Counted from the first letter of the stretch, positions 19,171 through 28,860 are shown. The stretch is 64,000 nt of DNA from an uncultured Pedobacter sp. (GCF_913776295.1 NZ_CAJYOJ010000013.1:1-64000); one strand, 5' to 3'. Numbers and translations are program-made. The notes: generated by a model not told the origin, from the sequence alone.

Positions 19171-21522
19171 CTACCTAAATATATTTTTTATTCTTGCCAT
19201 GAAACCTTGTTGAATATTTTCCCCATAAGTTCCATAACCATAGCCATAACCATAATATTTACTAATAATATCGTTAACCACTATACCCATATTTTTCATT
19301 TTTCCACTGCTGTAAAGTTCTTCTACAATATTCAGTTGGTTCTTTTGTGTTACTTTTTGTCTAACCAGATATAAAATTGCATCAGAATATTCTGATAGAA
19401 GCTGTGCATCGGTTATAATTCCAATAGGAGGCGCATCCATAATAATATAATCAAATTGCTCCCTTAATTCTGCTATCAAAGTTTTGGTACTTTCACTCAT
19501 CAATGTCTCTGCAGGATTAGGTGGCAGAGGGCCGGAAGAGATGATAAACATATTGTTATTTATAGATAATGGTTTTACAATATCTTTAACCTTAAGATCC
19601 GGGTTAATCGTATAATTACTAAATCCCACATCATTAGAAATATCAAGTTTAGCGGATAATCCCGGCTTTCTTAAATCAAGCTCCATCAATACCACTTTCT
19701 TGCCGGCCAAGGCAAGAATATTACCAAGATTAATCGCAGTGAATGACTTACCTTCACCGCTCATACTTGAGGTTAGCAGTATTACTTTTTCATTCTTGGA
19801 TTTTAGGTAGAAAGAGAGATTTGTTCTTAAAGCCCTAAATTGTTCAGAGATTGCAGACCGGCTCTGATTAGCTACAATTAGGTTATCGGATGACGTATTG
19901 TGACTGATCTCTCCAATAACAGGTACCCTTGTCAGATTTGTAATTTCATCTTTAGTGTTAATGCTGGTACTAAGTAGTTTTTTTCCAAATATAACGATAA
20001 GTGGAAAAACCAATCCCGCAATAAGACCTGCAAGATATATTACTTTCTTTTTAGGACTAATCGGGTATACCTGAGCCTTTGGCGGATCGATGGTTTTTGC
20101 TATAGAAATATTAGAAGTTTTGGAAATTGCCGTTTCTTCAGCCTTCTGCATTAAAAATATATAGAGTTCTTGTTTAATTCCCTTGTTTCTGGCCAATTTC
20201 AAGTAATTCTTCTCTATTTTAGGTACACCCGAAATCTGACCCTCGGCATTTGTTAACTGCTTACGTAATCTATTTCTGGTTAAAATTGATGATTGCTTAC
20301 TGCTCTGAATATTTGATAAAATAGATTTTCTTAAACCTGCAATTTGTGCATCTAAACTTTGAATAAACGGGCTCTGTTCTGTTACACTCATTAACTGTCT
20401 TTCCCTATCAATTAACAAAGCATTGTATTGCCCCATTAAATCGCTAAAAACCATATCTGATGGGATTAATGCTGAAGGGAATATTCTTTTGCTCTTATTA
20501 TCATCTCTAAGATAAGATTCAAGTTCCGACAAAATACTTACCTGTGTTTCAATTTTGGCTAACTCAGTTGAGAAATTACCGGTATTTTGAACTAGCAGTT
20601 TACCTTGCTCGCTCATATCGGCTAACTTATTTTGCTCTTTAAAGTTTTCCTCCTGGTTTTCTACATCACCAAGTTCGGAAGCAATAACATTAAGTCTTTC
20701 TTTTATAAACTTATAAGTACTATCGGCTATTGCATTTTTATCACTCAAATTGGCAGCCGTATATTTCTCAATTAAAGTATTTAAAATATCCTCTCCTTTA
20801 TTTTGCAGGGGATAAGCTAATCCAAGATCAACAACTGTTGAAAGCTTATTGGATACTGAAACAGTAAGCTGAGACATTAACGAGGCTACACGATCATCTA
20901 CTGAAGTTATCATTGCCGAATATTCCTTATCATCCAGCTGCATGAACTGATTGTTGGAAATTTCGACAATACCTACACCGTTTATGGCAATCTGCTCGTT
21001 CCATCTTACCTCTTTTTCAAAGTTTTTGATACTCACTTTAATTTTATCACCCTTAATCTTCGTTATAAAAAGTTTGGTAGTTATGATCGTGTCAACGGGT
21101 TTTAGAATATTTATTTTAAAGGGTGCCTCATAAAGTTCACGACTTACAAAATCCAACTTTTTTGAATAGATAATATTAAGTTGTTTCTGTCTCACCACCT
21201 GCTCCATTAAGAACCTGGTTTTTAAGATTTCGATTTCATTATCTACAGAATTTTTAGAGCCTAACAAACCACCCAGATCCATAAGTGCACCACTTTGCTT
21301 GCCTAAAGAGCCGCCCTTTTCGTTATCATTTACTAAAATTTTAGCATTTATCTGATATACAGGCGGAGTATATCTGGTATATAGAAAAGCTACAAGAAGA
21401 CAAATAATTATACTCGTAACAAACCAAATCCATTTATCCAACAGATTGTTAAAAATATTTTTCAAATCAATTGACTCTTCGCCGTTATCTTGGATTACGT
21501 TTTTCGTAGACAGGTTATTCAT
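19171..21522 (-). CDS. Polysaccharide co-polymerase and tyrosine autokinase, Wzc-like
   Basis: Inner-membrane chain-length and export regulator. The 783-residue protein has an N-terminal Wzz domain with a first span near residues 33-50, a long periplasmic coiled region, a second span ([20 protein letters not shown]) near residue 505, and a cytoplasmic BY-kinase: Walker [17 protein letters not shown] near 586, [13 protein letters not shown], and Walker B YIIMDAPP. The tail has a tyrosine cluster ([13 protein letters not shown]) for autophosphorylation. The Walker A' motif has Glu in place of the first Asp. The export lipoprotein and phosphatase genes are next to it. Confidence 0.94.
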   Translation of the reverse strand: MNNLSTKNVIQDNGEESIDLKNIFNNLLDKWIWFVTSIIICLLVAFLYTRYTPPVYQINAKILVNDNEKGGSLGKQSGALMDLGGLLGSKNSVDNEIEILKTRFLMEQVVRQKQLNIIYSKKLDFVSRELYEAPFKINILKPVDTIITTKLFITKIKGDKIKVSIKNFEKEVRWNEQIAINGVGIVEISNNQFMQLDDKEYSAMITSVDDRVASLMSQLTVSVSNKLSTVVDLGLAYPLQNKGEDILNTLIEKYTAANLSDKNAIADSTYKFIKERLNVIASELGDVENQEENFKEQNKLADMSEQGKLLVQNTGNFSTELAKIETQVSILSELESYLRDDNKSKRIFPSALIPSDMVFSDLMGQYNALLIDRERQLMSVTEQSPFIQSLDAQIAGLRKSILSNIQSSKQSSILTRNRLRKQLTNAEGQISGVPKIEKNYLKLARNKGIKQELYIFLMQKAEETAISKTSNISIAKTIDPPKAQVYPISPKKKVIYLAGLIAGLVFPLIVIFGKKLLSTSINTKDEITNLTRVPVIGEISHNTSSDNLIVANQSRSAISEQFRALRTNLSFYLKSKNEKVILLTSSMSGEGKSFTAINLGNILALAGKKVVLMELDLRKPGLSAKLDISNDVGFSNYTINPDLKVKDIVKPLSINNNMFIISSGPLPPNPAETLMSESTKTLIAELREQFDYIIMDAPPIGIITDAQLLSEYSDAILYLVRQKVTQKNQLNIVEELYSSGKMKNMGIVVNDIISKYYGYGYGYGTYGENIQQGFMARIKNIFR

Positions 21523-21534
21523 TAAATATTATCT

Positions 21535-22341
21535 TTATTTGAAAGTTGAGAACGCTAAAACAAGAACAGATAACACTGAGGTAATAATGCCTATTGTTTG
21601 TATTTGTGGTGTATTATTTGCCGAAACTTTAGCCTTGTTTGGCTCAACATAGACAACATCATTTTGTCTTAAATAGTAATATGGGCTATTAAAAATATCA
21701 GATGAATTTAAATTTAGCCTTGCGAATTCCTTTTTTCCATCATTATCTCTTATTATTAAAATATTGTCTCTTTTACCATAAATGGTTAGGTCCCCGGCAA
21801 GACTTAAAGCATCCAAAATAGTTACCTTTTCATTTGGTAAAGTATAAGCCGAAGGAGCATTCACTTCACCCAAAACGCTGATTTTAAAATTAGCAAAACG
21901 CAATTGAACATTTGGTTGTTTGTAAAATTCACTAGCTTTTTCACGGATTAGTTCTCTGGCCTGATAGGTTGTTAAATTGGCAACTTTTACTTTTCCAATA
22001 AGGGAAAGCTCTATTTCGCCATTCTTATCAACTAGAAAACCTGTATTTTGGGTTGAAAGGCTGTTGTTGGTGTTTCCGCCTAGCGTAGGAGTAGATGCAG
22101 CCTGATTAACAATGGAGCCACTTTGGGGATTTAAAGTGAATATATTGATACTAAGAACGTCATCTGTTTGAATTGTTGGCTCAGTATATTTGGTTGCTCC
22201 CTCCAATTTAGCCTGATTTACTGTTTGAATATCCTGAAAGTAAGTGATTTTTTTATTACTAACACAGGAAGAAATTAGGACCACAGCTAATAATAAAACT
22301 GTTAATGTTGTCCACCTTTTTGAATTATTTATTTTGTTCAT
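21535..22341 (-). CDS. Polysaccharide export lipoprotein, Wza-like
   Basis: Outer-membrane export channel component. From the second ATG the protein starts MNKINNSKRWTTLTVLLLAVVLISSCVSNKK, a proper lipoprotein signal with lipobox cysteine, so I use 22341 rather than the track's 22374. The export domain (YTEPTIQTDDVLSINIFTL) is followed by an SLBB-like domain (KISVLGEVNAPSAYTLPNEKVTILDALSLAG) and a hydrophobic C-terminal helix that could line the pore. Length is 268 residues. It is 12 bp from the kinase gene, its usual partner. Confidence 0.92.
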   Translation of the reverse strand: MNKINNSKRWTTLTVLLLAVVLISSCVSNKKITYFQDIQTVNQAKLEGATKYTEPTIQTDDVLSINIFTLNPQSGSIVNQAASTPTLGGNTNNSLSTQNTGFLVDKNGEIELSLIGKVKVANLTTYQARELIREKASEFYKQPNVQLRFANFKISVLGEVNAPSAYTLPNEKVTILDALSLAGDLTIYGKRDNILIIRDNDGKKEFARLNLNSSDIFNSPYYYLRQNDVVYVEPNKAKVSANNTPQIQTIGIITSVLSVLVLAFSTFK

Positions 22342-22498
22342 AGGTATATATCCGTCTAAAATGAAATTGACCATTTTAAACAGCTTGCAAACTTAATCAT
22401 TTAATTGTAATATCTAAAAACGTTATTATTTAGAAATTAGAATTAAGAGAAATCAATTTTAAATTATTTAGTATTTATATGTAAATCAAAGATTTCGA

Positions 22499-23239
22499 TT
22501 AAGCATAAATTGAGCCAAAAATTTCCTGATTTTTAAAAGGATAGTTTCCCAAAAACTCATATAATCTTCCAGATTGCACGGCGTCTGTTAATGTACTTAA
22601 ATGTTTATTGTGATGAAGGTCAGTTCCTGCCAGATCATACATTTTTTCCTTTAGCAAAACCTCTGCCAGTTGCTTAACGTCTTTCCCATAATAACCCATG
22701 ATAGAGAGCAGATTTAATTGGAGCAAACAGCCTTTTTCCTTAAATCTTTTTAATTTACTTTTATCCTTAAAGTAAAAGGTATACCGTTCGGGGTGGGCTA
22801 ATATGGGTTTATAACCTTTAATTTCTACATCAAAAATGGTTTGACTAATCCCCGGAGTTTCATTCAAATAAGACATTTCGATAAGAAGGTGTTTTGAATC
22901 TAAGGGACATAATTGTTCATTCAAATTAAAATCCTGATCAACCATATACTCTGCACCAGCGCTTAGTTTCAAAGAAACATTAGCTTTATCCATCTCTTGT
23001 TGTAGTGAATCTTTTGCACTAAAGATTATTTCTTTTGTATTTGGATACAACTCTTGGTAGATGTGAGGTGTAGCGATTAGCTGATCAAACCCCAGTTCCT
23101 GTAAAGATTTAACAAAATGCAAAGATGTAGATAAATCTGGGGAACCGTCATCTATGCCGGGTAGGATATGAGAATGAATATCAACACCTAACCAGGAAAT
23201 ATCAGTAATTTTATTTTTTTTACTAAAAAAGTTAAACAT
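22499..23239 (-). CDS. PHP-family protein-tyrosine phosphatase, CpsB/YwqE-like
   Basis: Expected to dephosphorylate the Wzc-like kinase. The 246-residue PHP domain has metal ligands in GVDIHSHILPGIDDGS, ATPHIYQELYPNT, LIEMSY, ILAHPERYTFYF and LAGTDLHH, as in manganese-dependent CpsB/YwqE enzymes. It is the first gene of the long exopolysaccharide operon. A 124-bp gap precedes the Wza gene. Confidence 0.9.
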   Translation of the reverse strand: MFNFFSKKNKITDISWLGVDIHSHILPGIDDGSPDLSTSLHFVKSLQELGFDQLIATPHIYQELYPNTKEIIFSAKDSLQQEMDKANVSLKLSAGAEYMVDQDFNLNEQLCPLDSKHLLIEMSYLNETPGISQTIFDVEIKGYKPILAHPERYTFYFKDKSKLKRFKEKGCLLQLNLLSIMGYYGKDVKQLAEVLLKEKMYDLAGTDLHHNKHLSTLTDAVQSGRLYEFLGNYPFKNQEIFGSIYA

Positions 23240-23447
23240 TATTATAAGGAAATATTAAATCAATTGCTTGACTATAAAGTTAACGAATCACCTCAATTCA
23301 TTCGAAGACATCCATTAAACGAACTACTCTACAAAAAAGTCTATCAAATGAGGTAAATCTAACCTAATTCATTGGAATTATCAATAAGCAGTAGACTAAA
23401 ACAGACAAAAAGTAGAAATAATGCCGAAAGAACAACTTGTAACTCTA

Positions 23448-23455
23448 CAAAGGTA
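23448..23455 (-). promoter_or_regulatory. Candidate -7 box of the exopolysaccharide operon
   Basis: Minus-strand TACCTTTG is a perfect match to TAnnTTTG. Transcription would begin near 23444, giving a leader of roughly 205 nt before the phosphatase ATG. No TTTG is seen at the ideal -33 distance, so an activator may be needed. Confidence 0.45.
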
Positions 23456-23613
23456 AGACTTATAATAATGATTTAATCTGTAATCGCCAAAGTTTCTCAG
23501 TTATTTTAATTCTCCAGTACAGTCCTACCAATGAACCTCACACCATCCGAACCCTTTGTTACCTTATTCACTAATTTTTATTCGCTGTTTGTTTACTGTT
23601 TCTTTACCTTTTA

Positions 23614-23712
23614 GGTAATAAAAAGGTAAAGAATGGGTAAGCCAGGGGTAACCATGGGGTTAACATGGTGCCTAGAAAGGGTAAACAATTGGTAAAGGAT
23701 AGGTAAATAAAT
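23614..23712. repeat. GGTAA array with exact 11-bp period (nine positions)
   Basis: GGTAA starts at 23614, 23625, 23636, 23647, 23680, 23691 and 23702. GGTTA stands at 23658, and 23669 is the only position without the word. Every interval is a multiple of 11 bp. The six bases between words vary. An ACCATG-7-CATGGT inverted repeat (23651-23669) lies in the middle. On the minus strand, the operon's sense, the words read TTACC. It starts about 160 bp upstream of the candidate -7 box and just past the stop of the dehydrogenase gene. Confidence 0.85.
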
Positions 23713-23730
23713 ATTGCGTTATTTCGGATA

Positions 23731-25014
23731 TTATAACCTTGCGTCTGTCAGATCTCTGTTGATAAAAGATTTAGTATCAAAAATTATAGTACCTTGTTCC
23801 CTGAATCTTTGGTAATCAATTTCTAGAAATTGCTGATGAGCCACTGCTAAAATAACCACTTCATAATGTTTGAAATTGTTATTTTCCAGCATCTGGATAT
23901 GATATTCTGCTTCTACTTCAGCTGCATTGGCCCAGGGATCGTACACATCTACCTGCATACTGAAAGATTTAAGTTCTTTATAGATATCAATTACCCTCGT
24001 ATTCCGGGTATCCGGGCAATTTTCTTTAAAAGCGAAGCCCAGAATGAGTGCTCTCGCGCCATTAATCACCTTATCTTTTGCCACCAACATCTTAATCACC
24101 TTATTGGCAACAAACATGCCCATATTATCATTCACTCTTCTGCCAGACAGAATTACTTCAGGTTTGTAGCCCAAAGCTTCTGATTTATGGGCCAAATAGT
24201 AGGGATCAACTCCAATGCAATGTCCACCAACCAGGCCAGGTTTGTAATTGAGAAAATTCCATTTGGTGGCTGCAGCGGCTAATACATCTGCCGTATCAAT
24301 TTCCATACGGTCGAAAATTAAAGCCAGTTCGTTGACGAAGGAAATATTGACATCCCGTTGTGCATTTTCTATCGCTTTGGAGGCCTCAGCCACTTTAATG
24401 CTAGGTGCCAGATGCGTACCAGCAGTAATAATGGAAGCGTAAAGTTGATCGATCTCGATCGCAATCGTAGGGTTAGAGCCTGAGGTGACCTTTTTTATTT
24501 TGGTCAGGGTATTGATTTTATCTCCCGGATTGATCCGCTCTGGCGAATAACCACAGAAGAAATCAATATTATATTTTAGACCCGAAATTTTCGCTAATAC
24601 AGGCACACAATCTTCTTCGGTGCAGCCCGGATAAACAGTCGATTCGTAAATAACGATATCATCGGCTTTTAGTACGCTACCCAACATCTTGCTAGCCGCG
24701 AGTAGAGGTGCCAGATCTGGCCGCTTAAGGTGATCGATAGGTGTGGGGACGGTAACAATATAGATCGTACACATGGCCAGATCAGCCAGGTTAGCACTCA
24801 ACGTTAATCCACTATGCTTATCCGTCGAAGAACAGACCAATTTAAGGTCTTCTAAATTCGCTTCGTGGGTGCGGTCTTCTAATTGTTTTAGCTCTTCGAC
24901 ACGATTATCGTTCGTATCGAAACCAATAACCTTATACTTTTTTGCAAATTCGATAGCCAGCGGGAGCCCAACATAACCTAAACCTATAATCGCAATTTGC
25001 TTGTTTGTATTCAT
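23731..25014 (-). CDS. UDP-N-acetylhexosamine 6-dehydrogenase (WbpA/TviB-like)
   Basis: Nucleotide-sugar dehydrogenase of 427 residues. The natural start is the ATG at 25014 (MNTNKQIAIIGLGYVGLPLAIEFAKKYKVIGFD); the track's extra 37 residues are repeat-derived. Motifs include VTVPTPID, YESTVYPGCTEE, FCGYSPERINPGDK and the catalytic cysteine in GLVGGHCIGVDPYYLAHKSEALGY, a pattern of the TviB/WbpA branch rather than Ugd. It would make a UDP-HexNAc uronic acid. It is monocistronic, between the rml operon and the main operon. Substrate (GlcNAc or GalNAc) is not resolved. Confidence 0.88.
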   Translation of the reverse strand: MNTNKQIAIIGLGYVGLPLAIEFAKKYKVIGFDTNDNRVEELKQLEDRTHEANLEDLKLVCSSTDKHSGLTLSANLADLAMCTIYIVTVPTPIDHLKRPDLAPLLAASKMLGSVLKADDIVIYESTVYPGCTEEDCVPVLAKISGLKYNIDFFCGYSPERINPGDKINTLTKIKKVTSGSNPTIAIEIDQLYASIITAGTHLAPSIKVAEASKAIENAQRDVNISFVNELALIFDRMEIDTADVLAAAATKWNFLNYKPGLVGGHCIGVDPYYLAHKSEALGYKPEVILSGRRVNDNMGMFVANKVIKMLVAKDKVINGARALILGFAFKENCPDTRNTRVIDIYKELKSFSMQVDVYDPWANAAEVEAEYHIQMLENNNFKHYEVVILAVAHQQFLEIDYQRFREQGTIIFDTKSFINRDLTDARL

Positions 25015-25224
25015 TTTTACTTCGGTGATTGGGCAAAGATAAGATAAATCAGTAAAGCTTAATTCTTTTAACCACAGCGGACGCAAAGAGAATGCGCGAA
25101 GGACACAGCGTTGGATGGAGCGCAATGCTTAAATGAACTTACATTTCTTGCATGGTAAAAATGGCATATATGCATTTTAAACATCCATCGCTGCGCTAGC
25201 ATTGACAGACTCCTATACGAAAAC

Positions 25225-25360
25225 TCGTCATCTCGAACGAAGCACCGCAAAGTGTCCGCCTGTGCGGACAGGCCTGTCCGTACAGGCGGGGAGAGATCTT
25301 TAGGTCAAATTAAATTGGAAATAGATTTCTCGACTACGTTGCACTTCGCTCGAAATGACG
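25225..25360. repeat. Dispersed inverted-repeat element (CGTCATnTCGAnCGAAG family)
   Basis: Ends are inverted copies: CGTCATCTCGAACGAAG at the left and CTTCGCTCGAAATGACG at the right (two mismatches in 17). A related element is at 63774-63882. It contains no ORF with protein character. This resembles a REP/BIME-like or MITE-like element common in Pedobacter-type genomes. Confidence 0.7.
25256..25289. repeat. Perfectly abutting 17-bp palindrome
   Basis: CCGCCTGTGCGGACAGG followed directly by CCTGTCCGTACAGGCGG: a 34-bp, GC-rich palindrome with one mismatch, embedded in the AT-rich dispersed element. It could form a cruciform or a strong RNA hairpin. Confidence 0.8.
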
Positions 25361-25472
25361 ATACTTGGAGGAGAATTAAATTATGCCTAAGTCGACAGCC
25401 AACTAAAAATAGATCGTCGATAAACACTTTTGCATTTATCGGCGATTAATAGGCGTAATATTTTTAATAAAT

Positions 25473-26333
25473 TTACTTAATCTGCTTCAGCAAGTAACTG
25501 CCATAGCCGCTTTTAACCAGTGGCGTAGCAATGGCTTTTAATTGTTCTGCATCAATGAAACCCATGCGATACGCAATCTCTTCTATACAGCCGATTTTTA
25601 AGCCCTGACGCTCTTCAATGATGCGTACGAACTCACCAGCTTGCATTAAGGAAGCAAAGGTTCCGGTATCCAGCCAGGCAGTACCGCGGCTCAGTACACC
25701 TACCTTTAGTTTTCCACGCTCTAAATACACCCGATTTACATCGGTAATCTCATATTCGCCACGAGGAGATGGCTTCACATTTTTAGCGATTTCAACAACC
25801 TCATTGTCGTAAAAGTATAAACCCGGAACAGCATAATCTGATTTAGGTTGTTCAGGTTTCTCTTCGATGGAAATCGCTTTTTTGTTTTCATCAAATTCAA
25901 CTACACCATAACGCTCCGGATCTGCCACCTGGTAGGCGAATACGACTCCCCCCTCTGGATTGGTACTTTCCTGTAATAACCTGGACATCCCATTTCCGTA
26001 GAAAATGTTGTCGCCCAAAACTAAAGCTACTTTATCTGTTCCAATAAAATCGGCACCAATGACAAAGGCCTGAGCAAGTCCGTTGGGTTCTGCCTGTACG
26101 GCATAGCTGAATTTACAGCCCAGCGACGCACCATCACCTAATAATTTCTCGAAATTTGGCAGATCGTGCGGGGTAGAGATAATCAAGATTTCTTTTATAC
26201 CAGCCAACATTAAAGTAGATAGGGGATAATAGATCATCGGTTTATCGTAAACCGGCATCATTTGCTTGCTACAAGCCAAAGTTAAAGGATGCAAACGAGT
26301 ACCGCTGCCACCAGCTAAGATTATACCTTTCAT
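25473..26333 (-). CDS. rmlA: Glucose-1-phosphate thymidylyltransferase
   Basis: First step of dTDP-L-rhamnose synthesis. The 286-residue protein has the nucleotidyltransferase start [57 protein letters not shown] and [10 protein letters not shown], all typical of RmlA. It is the last gene of the rmlBCDA operon, after a 72-bp gap that contains a 7-bp-period AG tract. Confidence 0.95.
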   Translation of the reverse strand: MKGIILAGGSGTRLHPLTLACSKQMMPVYDKPMIYYPLSTLMLAGIKEILIISTPHDLPNFEKLLGDGASLGCKFSYAVQAEPNGLAQAFVIGADFIGTDKVALVLGDNIFYGNGMSRLLQESTNPEGGVVFAYQVADPERYGVVEFDENKKAISIEEKPEQPKSDYAVPGLYFYDNEVVEIAKNVKPSPRGEYEITDVNRVYLERGKLKVGVLSRGTAWLDTGTFASLMQAGEFVRIIEERQGLKIGCIEEIAYRMGFIDAEQLKAIATPLVKSGYGSYLLKQIK

Positions 26334-26340
26334 ATTCGTA

Positions 26341-26375
26341 TTAGATTTGAGATGTGAGACATTAGATTTAAGAAG
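26341..26375 (+). repeat. AG tract with exact 7-bp period (five units)
   Basis: TTAGATT TGAGATG TGAGACA TTAGATT TAAGAAG: the A of an AG dinucleotide falls at 26343, 26350, 26357, 26364 and 26371. It lies in the gap between rmlD and rmlA. Other members of this family are at 37.4, 38.0, 45.0 and 58.8 kb. Confidence 0.75.
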
Positions 26376-26405
26376 AATGGCGTTATCTCAACATCAGTAC
26401 TAGTT

Positions 26406-27263
26406 CTATTTATTAATTTGTTTTATACACTCCACCAAACTATCCCTCCAGTAAGGAATTTCGAGATTAAAAGTTTCTTTAATCTTGGTTTTATCCATTA
26501 CTGAAAATGCCGGCCTCGTAGCTTTAGTGGGATAGGCTGAGCCTGGAATAGGATTTGCTTTTACCTGTGTATTGCTGATATCGAAAATCGCAGTTGCAAA
26601 GTCGAACCAAGAAGTTACCCCTTCATTGCTATAATGGTATATACCATAATCTGTCGATGAAGACGTTATGATATCAAAAATCGCATTTGCTAAATCTATC
26701 GCGTAAGTAGGTGTACCCACCTGATCTGCGATGATATTTAATTCATCACGCTCAGCACCCAGCTTTAACATCGTTTTTACAAAGTTGTTGGCATATTCGG
26801 AATACAACCAGCTGGTACGGATAATAAAATGAGCAGGTAATACTGAAGTAACCGCTTTCTCACCGTCTAATTTAGTTACGCCATACACATTGATTGGCTT
26901 AGCTTCATCCTCTTCTTTAAGCAGTTTCACCACATTTCCTTCGAAAACGAAATCGGTAGAAACATGTACCAGTACTGCACTATTGGCTAAACAAGCGGAG
27001 GCCAGATTAGCCGCTCCGGTTTCATTAATGGCTTTGGCCAGATCAACTTCGTCTTCCGCTTTATCAACAGCTGTGTAGGCTGCACAATTGATGACATATG
27101 CTGGTTTTTCTCTGGCTAAAAGATTATTTAAACCTTCTGCATTTAAAATATTGGCATCCTGCTCTGCCGGAAAAAAAATTTCGGTGATTCCTCTTTGTTC
27201 TGCAACTGTCTTTAAACACTGGCCTAACTGTCCACCAGCACCAATTACTAATATTCTACTCAT
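26406..27263 (-). CDS. rmlD: dTDP-4-dehydrorhamnose reductase
   Basis: Last step of dTDP-L-rhamnose synthesis, NADPH-dependent. The 285-residue SDR has the Rossmann start RILVIGAGGQLGQCLKTVAEQ, INCAAYTAVDKAEDE, HVSTDFVFEG, the catalytic YGVTKLDGE motif and IIRTSWLYSEYANNFVKTM, the standard RmlD set. Its start overlaps the rmlC end by 4 bp. Confidence 0.95.
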   Translation of the reverse strand: MSRILVIGAGGQLGQCLKTVAEQRGITEIFFPAEQDANILNAEGLNNLLAREKPAYVINCAAYTAVDKAEDEVDLAKAINETGAANLASACLANSAVLVHVSTDFVFEGNVVKLLKEEDEAKPINVYGVTKLDGEKAVTSVLPAHFIIRTSWLYSEYANNFVKTMLKLGAERDELNIIADQVGTPTYAIDLANAIFDIITSSSTDYGIYHYSNEGVTSWFDFATAIFDISNTQVKANPIPGSAYPTKATRPAFSVMDKTKIKETFNLEIPYWRDSLVECIKQINK

Positions 27264-27808
27264 ATATGCCGTAATTCTGCAAATGGTTTTAAAAGCATAT
27301 CTTTTTCGGAGATGGATTCCATTCCGGCTGGAATTAGCCAGTCAATATTCAGGTCAGTATCATTATAGATCACCCCTGTTTCCGAAGCTTTGTTATAAAA
27401 ATTATCACATTTGTAGAGAAACTCTACCGTTTCGCTCAATACCGAAAAACCGTGTACAAATCCACGTGGGATATACAACTGCAATTTATTTTCGGCACTT
27501 AAACGTACCGAAACATGTTGTCCGTAAGTTGGAGAACCCGGACGTACATCTACCGCAACATCCAGCACTTCTCCCTTAGTTACCCGCACCAGTTTCGCCT
27601 GTGCAAAAGCACCGGTTTGCGCATGTAAACCACGGATGACGCCATAGGAGGAATAGGATTGGTTATCCTGTACGAAGGCCCCTGAAAGGCCGGTTTTATC
27701 TTCGAAAGTCTGCTGGTTGAAACTTTCGAAAAAATAACCACGTGCATCATCAAAAACCCTGGGTTTTAAAATCAGACAGTCTTTTATTCCTGTTTCGGTA
27801 ATTTCCAT
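27260..27808 (-). CDS. rmlC: dTDP-4-dehydrorhamnose 3,5-epimerase
   Basis: Epimerises the 4-keto sugar from RmlB. The 182-residue cupin has PRVFDDARGYFFESFNQQTF, QDNQSYSSYGVIRGLHAQ with the catalytic histidine, KGEVLDVAVDVRPGSPTYGQHVSV and YIPRGFVHGFSVLS. Length and motifs are standard. It shares one base with the end of rmlB and overlaps rmlD by 4 bp. Confidence 0.95.
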   Translation of the reverse strand: MEITETGIKDCLILKPRVFDDARGYFFESFNQQTFEDKTGLSGAFVQDNQSYSSYGVIRGLHAQTGAFAQAKLVRVTKGEVLDVAVDVRPGSPTYGQHVSVRLSAENKLQLYIPRGFVHGFSVLSETVEFLYKCDNFYNKASETGVIYNDTDLNIDWLIPAGMESISEKDMLLKPFAELRHI

Positions 27809-28860
27809 TATTTGTTGCTGTACTGTTGCTCGTAATAAGATTGATAGTTGCCTGAAGTAACATTATTCAACCAATCTTCATTTTGTAGGTACCAATCAAC
27901 CGTTTTAGCCAAACCTTCTTCAAATTGTAAACTTGGTACCCAGTCTAATTCTTTTTGCAGTTTAGTAGAATCAATAGCATAACGCAAATCGTGGCCGGCA
28001 CGGTCGGTTACATAAGTAATCAATTTAGCTGACTCTCCTGTTTCACGACCCAGTTTTTGATCCATAATGGTGCAAAGCAAATTAATCAGATCGATATTTT
28101 TCCACTCATTATGGCCACCAATATTATAGGTATCACCGGTTTTAGCATTATGGAAAATCACGTCAATTGCTCGGGCATGGTCTTCAACCCATAACCAATC
28201 GCGTACATTTTCTCCTTTACCATAAACGGGTACAGGTTTGTTGTTTTTGATATTATTAATGGCTAAAGGAATCAGTTTCTCAGGAAAATGATGTGAACCA
28301 TAATTGTTTGAGCAATTAGAGATGACACAATCCATACCATACGTATCGTGATAAGCACGCACAAAATGATCAGAACTTGCCTTTGAAGCTGAATATGGGC
28401 TATGTGGATCATAAGCTGTCGTTTCAGTAAACATGCCTTCTTCGCCTAATTCACCATAAACCTCATCGGTACTTACATGATAAAAACGTTTTTTGTCGTA
28501 ATCACCTTTCCAAAATTCGCGGGCGGCACTTAATAAGTTTACCGTACCGATTACATTCGTCATTACAAAAGCAGTTGGATCAGCAATAGAACGGTCTACG
28601 TGGCTTTCTGCTGCTAAGTGAATTACTGCGTCGAAATTTTCTGCTTTAAACAGCTCAAACATGGCCGTAGCATCGGTAATATCTTGTTTTACAAATCTGT
28701 AATTTGGCTTATTTTCAATATCAGTTAAGTTAGCTAAATTGCCTGCGTAGGTCAATTTATCTAAATTTACAATCTCATATTGAGGATAGTTATTGACAAA
28801 ACGGCGAACTACATGGGAGCCGATAAAGCCCGCGCCACCAGTGATTAAGATTTTTTTCAC
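27808..28860 (-). CDS. rmlB: dTDP-glucose 4,6-dehydratase
   Basis: Makes dTDP-4-keto-6-deoxyglucose. The 350-residue SDR shows ILITGGAGFIGSHVVRRFVNNYP, HLAAESHVDRSI, HVSTDEVYGEL, the catalytic YSASKASSDH motif and SNCSNNYGSHHFPEKLIPLAI. It is the first gene of the rmlBCDA operon. The 215-bp region upstream has a CTTGACTCATTT word repeated near 28963 and 29028, of unknown meaning. Confidence 0.96.
   Translation of the reverse strand: MKKILITGGAGFIGSHVVRRFVNNYPQYEIVNLDKLTYAGNLANLTDIENKPNYRFVKQDITDATAMFELFKAENFDAVIHLAAESHVDRSIADPTAFVMTNVIGTVNLLSAAREFWKGDYDKKRFYHVSTDEVYGELGEEGMFTETTAYDPHSPYSASKASSDHFVRAYHDTYGMDCVISNCSNNYGSHHFPEKLIPLAINNIKNNKPVPVYGKGENVRDWLWVEDHARAIDVIFHNAKTGDTYNIGGHNEWKNIDLINLLCTIMDQKLGRETGESAKLITYVTDRAGHDLRYAIDSTKLQKELDWVPSLQFEEGLAKTVDWYLQNEDWLNNVTSGNYQSYYEQQYSNK

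Larger units (their letters stand above)
23240..23730. other. 491-bp intergenic leader upstream of the exopolysaccharide operon
   Basis: No gene is supported here. The region holds a candidate -7 box at 23448-23455 and the 11-bp GGTAA array at 23614-23712, both described separately. It also has two copies of an ATTCATT-centred word (CCTCAATTCATTCGAA near 23291 and ACCTAATTCATTGGAA near 23362). It is the only long gap upstream of the roughly 20-kb operon, so regulatory content is expected. Confidence 0.6.
25015..25472. other. 458-bp gene-free stretch with dispersed repeats
   Basis: No gene is supported. The stretch carries a CACAG/GGAC-rich tract (25070-25110) and the 25225-25360 inverted-repeat element with its central palindrome, listed separately. 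Short ORFs on both strands here have no recognisable protein features. The promoter of the dehydrogenase gene should lie in the part nearest 25015, but I see no clear TAnnTTTG box. Confidence 0.5.

Noticed and set aside
23614-23712. GGTAA array as a CRISPR or replication iteron array
   Set aside because: Repeats are 11 bp with only five fixed bases, no spacers of CRISPR length, no cas or rep genes nearby, and no DnaA-like boxes were seen.
25015-25125. N-terminal extension of the UDP-HexNAc dehydrogenase
   Set aside because: The extra 37 residues precede the normal MNTNKQIAIIGLGYVG start and are encoded by repeat-like intergenic DNA.
27088-27579. 163-residue plus-strand ORF
   Set aside because: It is antisense to rmlD and rmlC, both of which have unmistakable motifs.
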